DNA from: Desertivibrio insolitus
GTDB lineage: Bacteria; Actinomycetota; Actinomycetes; Actinomycetales; Microbacteriaceae
DNA length: 64,000 nucleotides
Assembly: GCF_017355965.1 (NCBI RefSeq)
Contig: NZ_JAFIQW010000002.1
Span: 269,170-333,169 of the forward strand
Direction of reading: 5' to 3'
Of the stretch, positions 62,593 to 64,000 are shown one piece after another; the first letter of the stretch is position 1; each line of letters starts with the position of its first letter. Position numbers and translations under genes: made by a program. The notes under the pieces were generated by a model that saw only the letters and a program-made list of their open reading frames with translations, searched no databases and was not told the DNA's origin.

Positions 62593-64000
62593 GCAGCTCC
62601 TGCACCTTCCCGCCGGCCTCGGACGATCGAACCTCCTCCGTCCACGATGCGTGCAGTGCGAGCAGCGTGCGGCGGAGCTCGAGCTCCGGCTCATCAAGTC
62701 CGTCTTCATAACCTTTGGCCAGTAGATAAGACTGACTACGGCTGGCGAATGCGAGCAGAGCGTCGAGAAATATCTCGAGGGAACGCGCGCACGCGATCAC
62801 GGACTCATCTTCCGGCATGGCCACGAAGTGAAGGTCCTTCTGCCACAGGGCTCGGTTCAGAGGGTCATCGTGAAGAGTCAGCGCCGTCCCTACTGGGCCT
62901 GCATCCGGTTGCCCAGCCATGGCGCGGCGGACGTCGTGCACAATCTCGTGGAAATGGTCGTCCGAAAGACCGAAGCCCACGAATAGCAGGTGTCGCGTCA
63001 TCAAGGTGGCTTTCACGAGCGCACTGAGCGCGGCCCTTTCGTTGTTGAAGCCGAGATAGTCCTCCCGAGTAAGCACGATCGAATCGGGCTGATCAACAGA
63101 GCCGTGCAGCTTCAGCAGCCAGCGCTCAGTGGAGCTATGACCGCCTGGGATCACGCGTCGAGGGGCGCCAGCATCTTCGCAAGCGATCTCGAAGAGGCGG
63201 TCGTAGTTGAGCGTGATCGCCTGCTCGCTAGCGATAGAGGCGAGCAGGGCGGGCGCGAGTCCGTATTGAGTGACACCGACTGACTCCGAGATCGCGGCGC
63301 TGAAACCGCCGTCCGATGCGCTCGAGATGGGGCGCGCCAAAAACGCGGATCTCAGATAGGCCGCTTGATCCAGCGGACTGCGCCCTTCTTTCAACAGACT
63401 CTTCAATTCACTGCCCGCCAGGTCGAGGGCAGCTGCCAGCTGTTCGATCAATACCTTCCAGGTCGGCGCCCCGGCGCTGACGCTGACGCCCGCGCCCATG
63501 AAGGGCACGAGCCTGCCTGCCGCAGCGATCGCGGCGAGGTTGCGCGCTTCCGCTAGCAGGCGTGGTTCCAACTCCCCGCTCCATGCGTCGTCCGAGCGCT
63601 GCCGGATGTATTGAGCGAGCGCATAGCTTCGCTGGTCCTTGAAGATGAGCGCGATATCCACTCCGTTCTTCCGAGCGGCTGTCCCGGCCTCGTCCAAGAT
63701 CACTCCGAGAAGTTGACCGAGTCGAAGTCGTCCACCCCCTTCCTTGCTGCCGAAAAAGGGCATTGCGAGTAGGGGATTGGGGCGCCTGCCGGAGGTTCCT
63801 TCGCCAGACTCGCGCCGTCGTTCCGCGATAGCCGCGCCTGCTTGAACGAAGGCTCTGATCGCAGGGCGGAGATCGTTGGGATCGTTGAAGCCGGCGAGGG
63901 GTACGGCGGTGAGTACGGGAATCGGTGACGAGCTTCCGCGTCGAACCTCCGCGGTGAGCGATTCGCCCACGCGCAACTTGCTCGTATCGCTGGCCGCGAT
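62564..64000 (-). CDS. SIR2-type protein with macro-like N-terminus, 5' end missing
   Basis: At least 478 residues; the frame remains open to the window end, so the start is off-window (a TTG at 63976 is unlikely). The first ~130 visible residues (PNPLLAMPFFGSKEGGG, RLGQLLGVILDEA, VDIALIFKD) resemble a macro domain, which binds ADP-ribose. From about 160 a SIR2-type fold follows: VPFMGAGVSVSAGAPTW, ITLNYDRLFE, KLHGSVDQ and FVGFGLSDDHFHE, as in SIR2 NADase effectors of anti-phage systems. It is convergent with the glycohydrolase gene and overlaps it by 29 nt. NADase-type activity is inferred. Confidence 0.8.
   Translation of the reverse strand: MAASDTSKLRVGESLTAEVRRGSSSPIPVLTAVPLAGFNDPNDLRPAIRAFVQAGAAIAERRRESGEGTSGRRPNPLLAMPFFGSKEGGGRLRLGQLLGVILDEAGTAARKNGVDIALIFKDQRSYALAQYIRQRSDDAWSGELEPRLLAEARNLAAIAAAGRLVPFMGAGVSVSAGAPTWKVLIEQLAAALDLAGSELKSLLKEGRSPLDQAAYLRSAFLARPISSASDGGFSAAISESVGVTQYGLAPALLASIASEQAITLNYDRLFEIACEDAGAPRRVIPGGHSSTERWLLKLHGSVDQPDSIVLTREDYLGFNNERAALSALVKATLMTRHLLFVGFGLSDDHFHEIVHDVRRAMAGQPDAGPVGTALTLHDDPLNRALWQKDLHFVAMPEDESVIACARSLEIFLDALLAFASRSQSYLLAKGYEDGLDEPELELRRTLLALHASWTEEVRSSEAGGKVQELLTELGLHAG

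Noticed and set aside
62564-64000. Thoeris ThsA
   Set aside because: No TIR gene is adjacent and the N-terminal part looks macro-like rather than a SLOG tail; kept as a SIR2-type protein only.

Overview
The window looks like chromosomal DNA from a high-GC actinobacterium, most likely of the Microbacteriaceae. Supporting signs are the very high GC content of the backbone genes, frequent GTG starts, ATGA/GTGA gene overlaps, many apparently leaderless genes, actinobacterial gene sets (ribDE-BA-H under an FMN riboswitch, sdhCDAB, tandem BMP lipoproteins with a nucleoside ABC transporter), and a dense octamer signature (CGGATGCC/GGCATCCG). The genus cannot be fixed from the sequence alone. No rRNA, tRNA, integrase, insertion sequence or CRISPR array was seen.

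Backbone, 1-31.2 kb. A small HTH gene faces an ABC-2 drug-type exporter (ATPase plus two permeases) across a mirror-image promoter with two identical palindromic operators. An array of degenerate short repeats and an MHS-type MFS transporter follow. The riboflavin operon (ribD, ribE, ribBA, ribH, minus strand) is preceded by an FMN riboswitch. Next come a squalene-cyclase-like protein, a HAD phosphatase/GNAT/trpS cluster, xth, a PTS enzyme I, an XRE regulator paired with a methionine aminopeptidase, sdhCDAB, a GT4 mannosyltransferase with manC, and a nucleoside uptake and salvage operon (two BMP lipoproteins, a double-NBD ATPase, two permeases, cdd, deoA).

Defence island, 31.4-58.4 kb, all plus strand. 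It has lower and patchy GC and almost lacks the backbone octamer. Three modules are visible: (a) a ~1,100-residue protein of unknown fold coupled to a 1,660-residue DUF1998 helicase, the composition of type III Druantia (DruH/DruE); (b) a GmrSD-like DUF262/DUF1524 nuclease; (c) a translationally coupled four-gene operon of an SNF2 helicase (DrmD-like), a 1,546-residue Eco57I/DrmMI-like adenine methylase, a 2,109-residue DUF1998 helicase with a probable C-terminal PD-(D/E)XK-like module, and a UvrD-type helicase with an N-terminal RelE/ParE-like toxin fold. Module (c) resembles DISARM but lacks a separate DrmB and a PLD DrmC and carries the RelE-UvrD protein instead. It is the best candidate here for an undescribed defence system.

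Right flank, 58.4-64 kb. After an SDR oxidoreductase comes an ADP-ribose/NAD-centred cluster: an NrtR-like Nudix-wHTH regulator with a degenerate Nudix box, an ARPP-type protein, an ADP-ribosylglycohydrolase fused to a dual-specificity-phosphatase-like domain, and a convergent SIR2-type protein with a macro-like N-terminus that runs off the window end. This may be a second, NAD-based defence or ADP-ribose repair unit.
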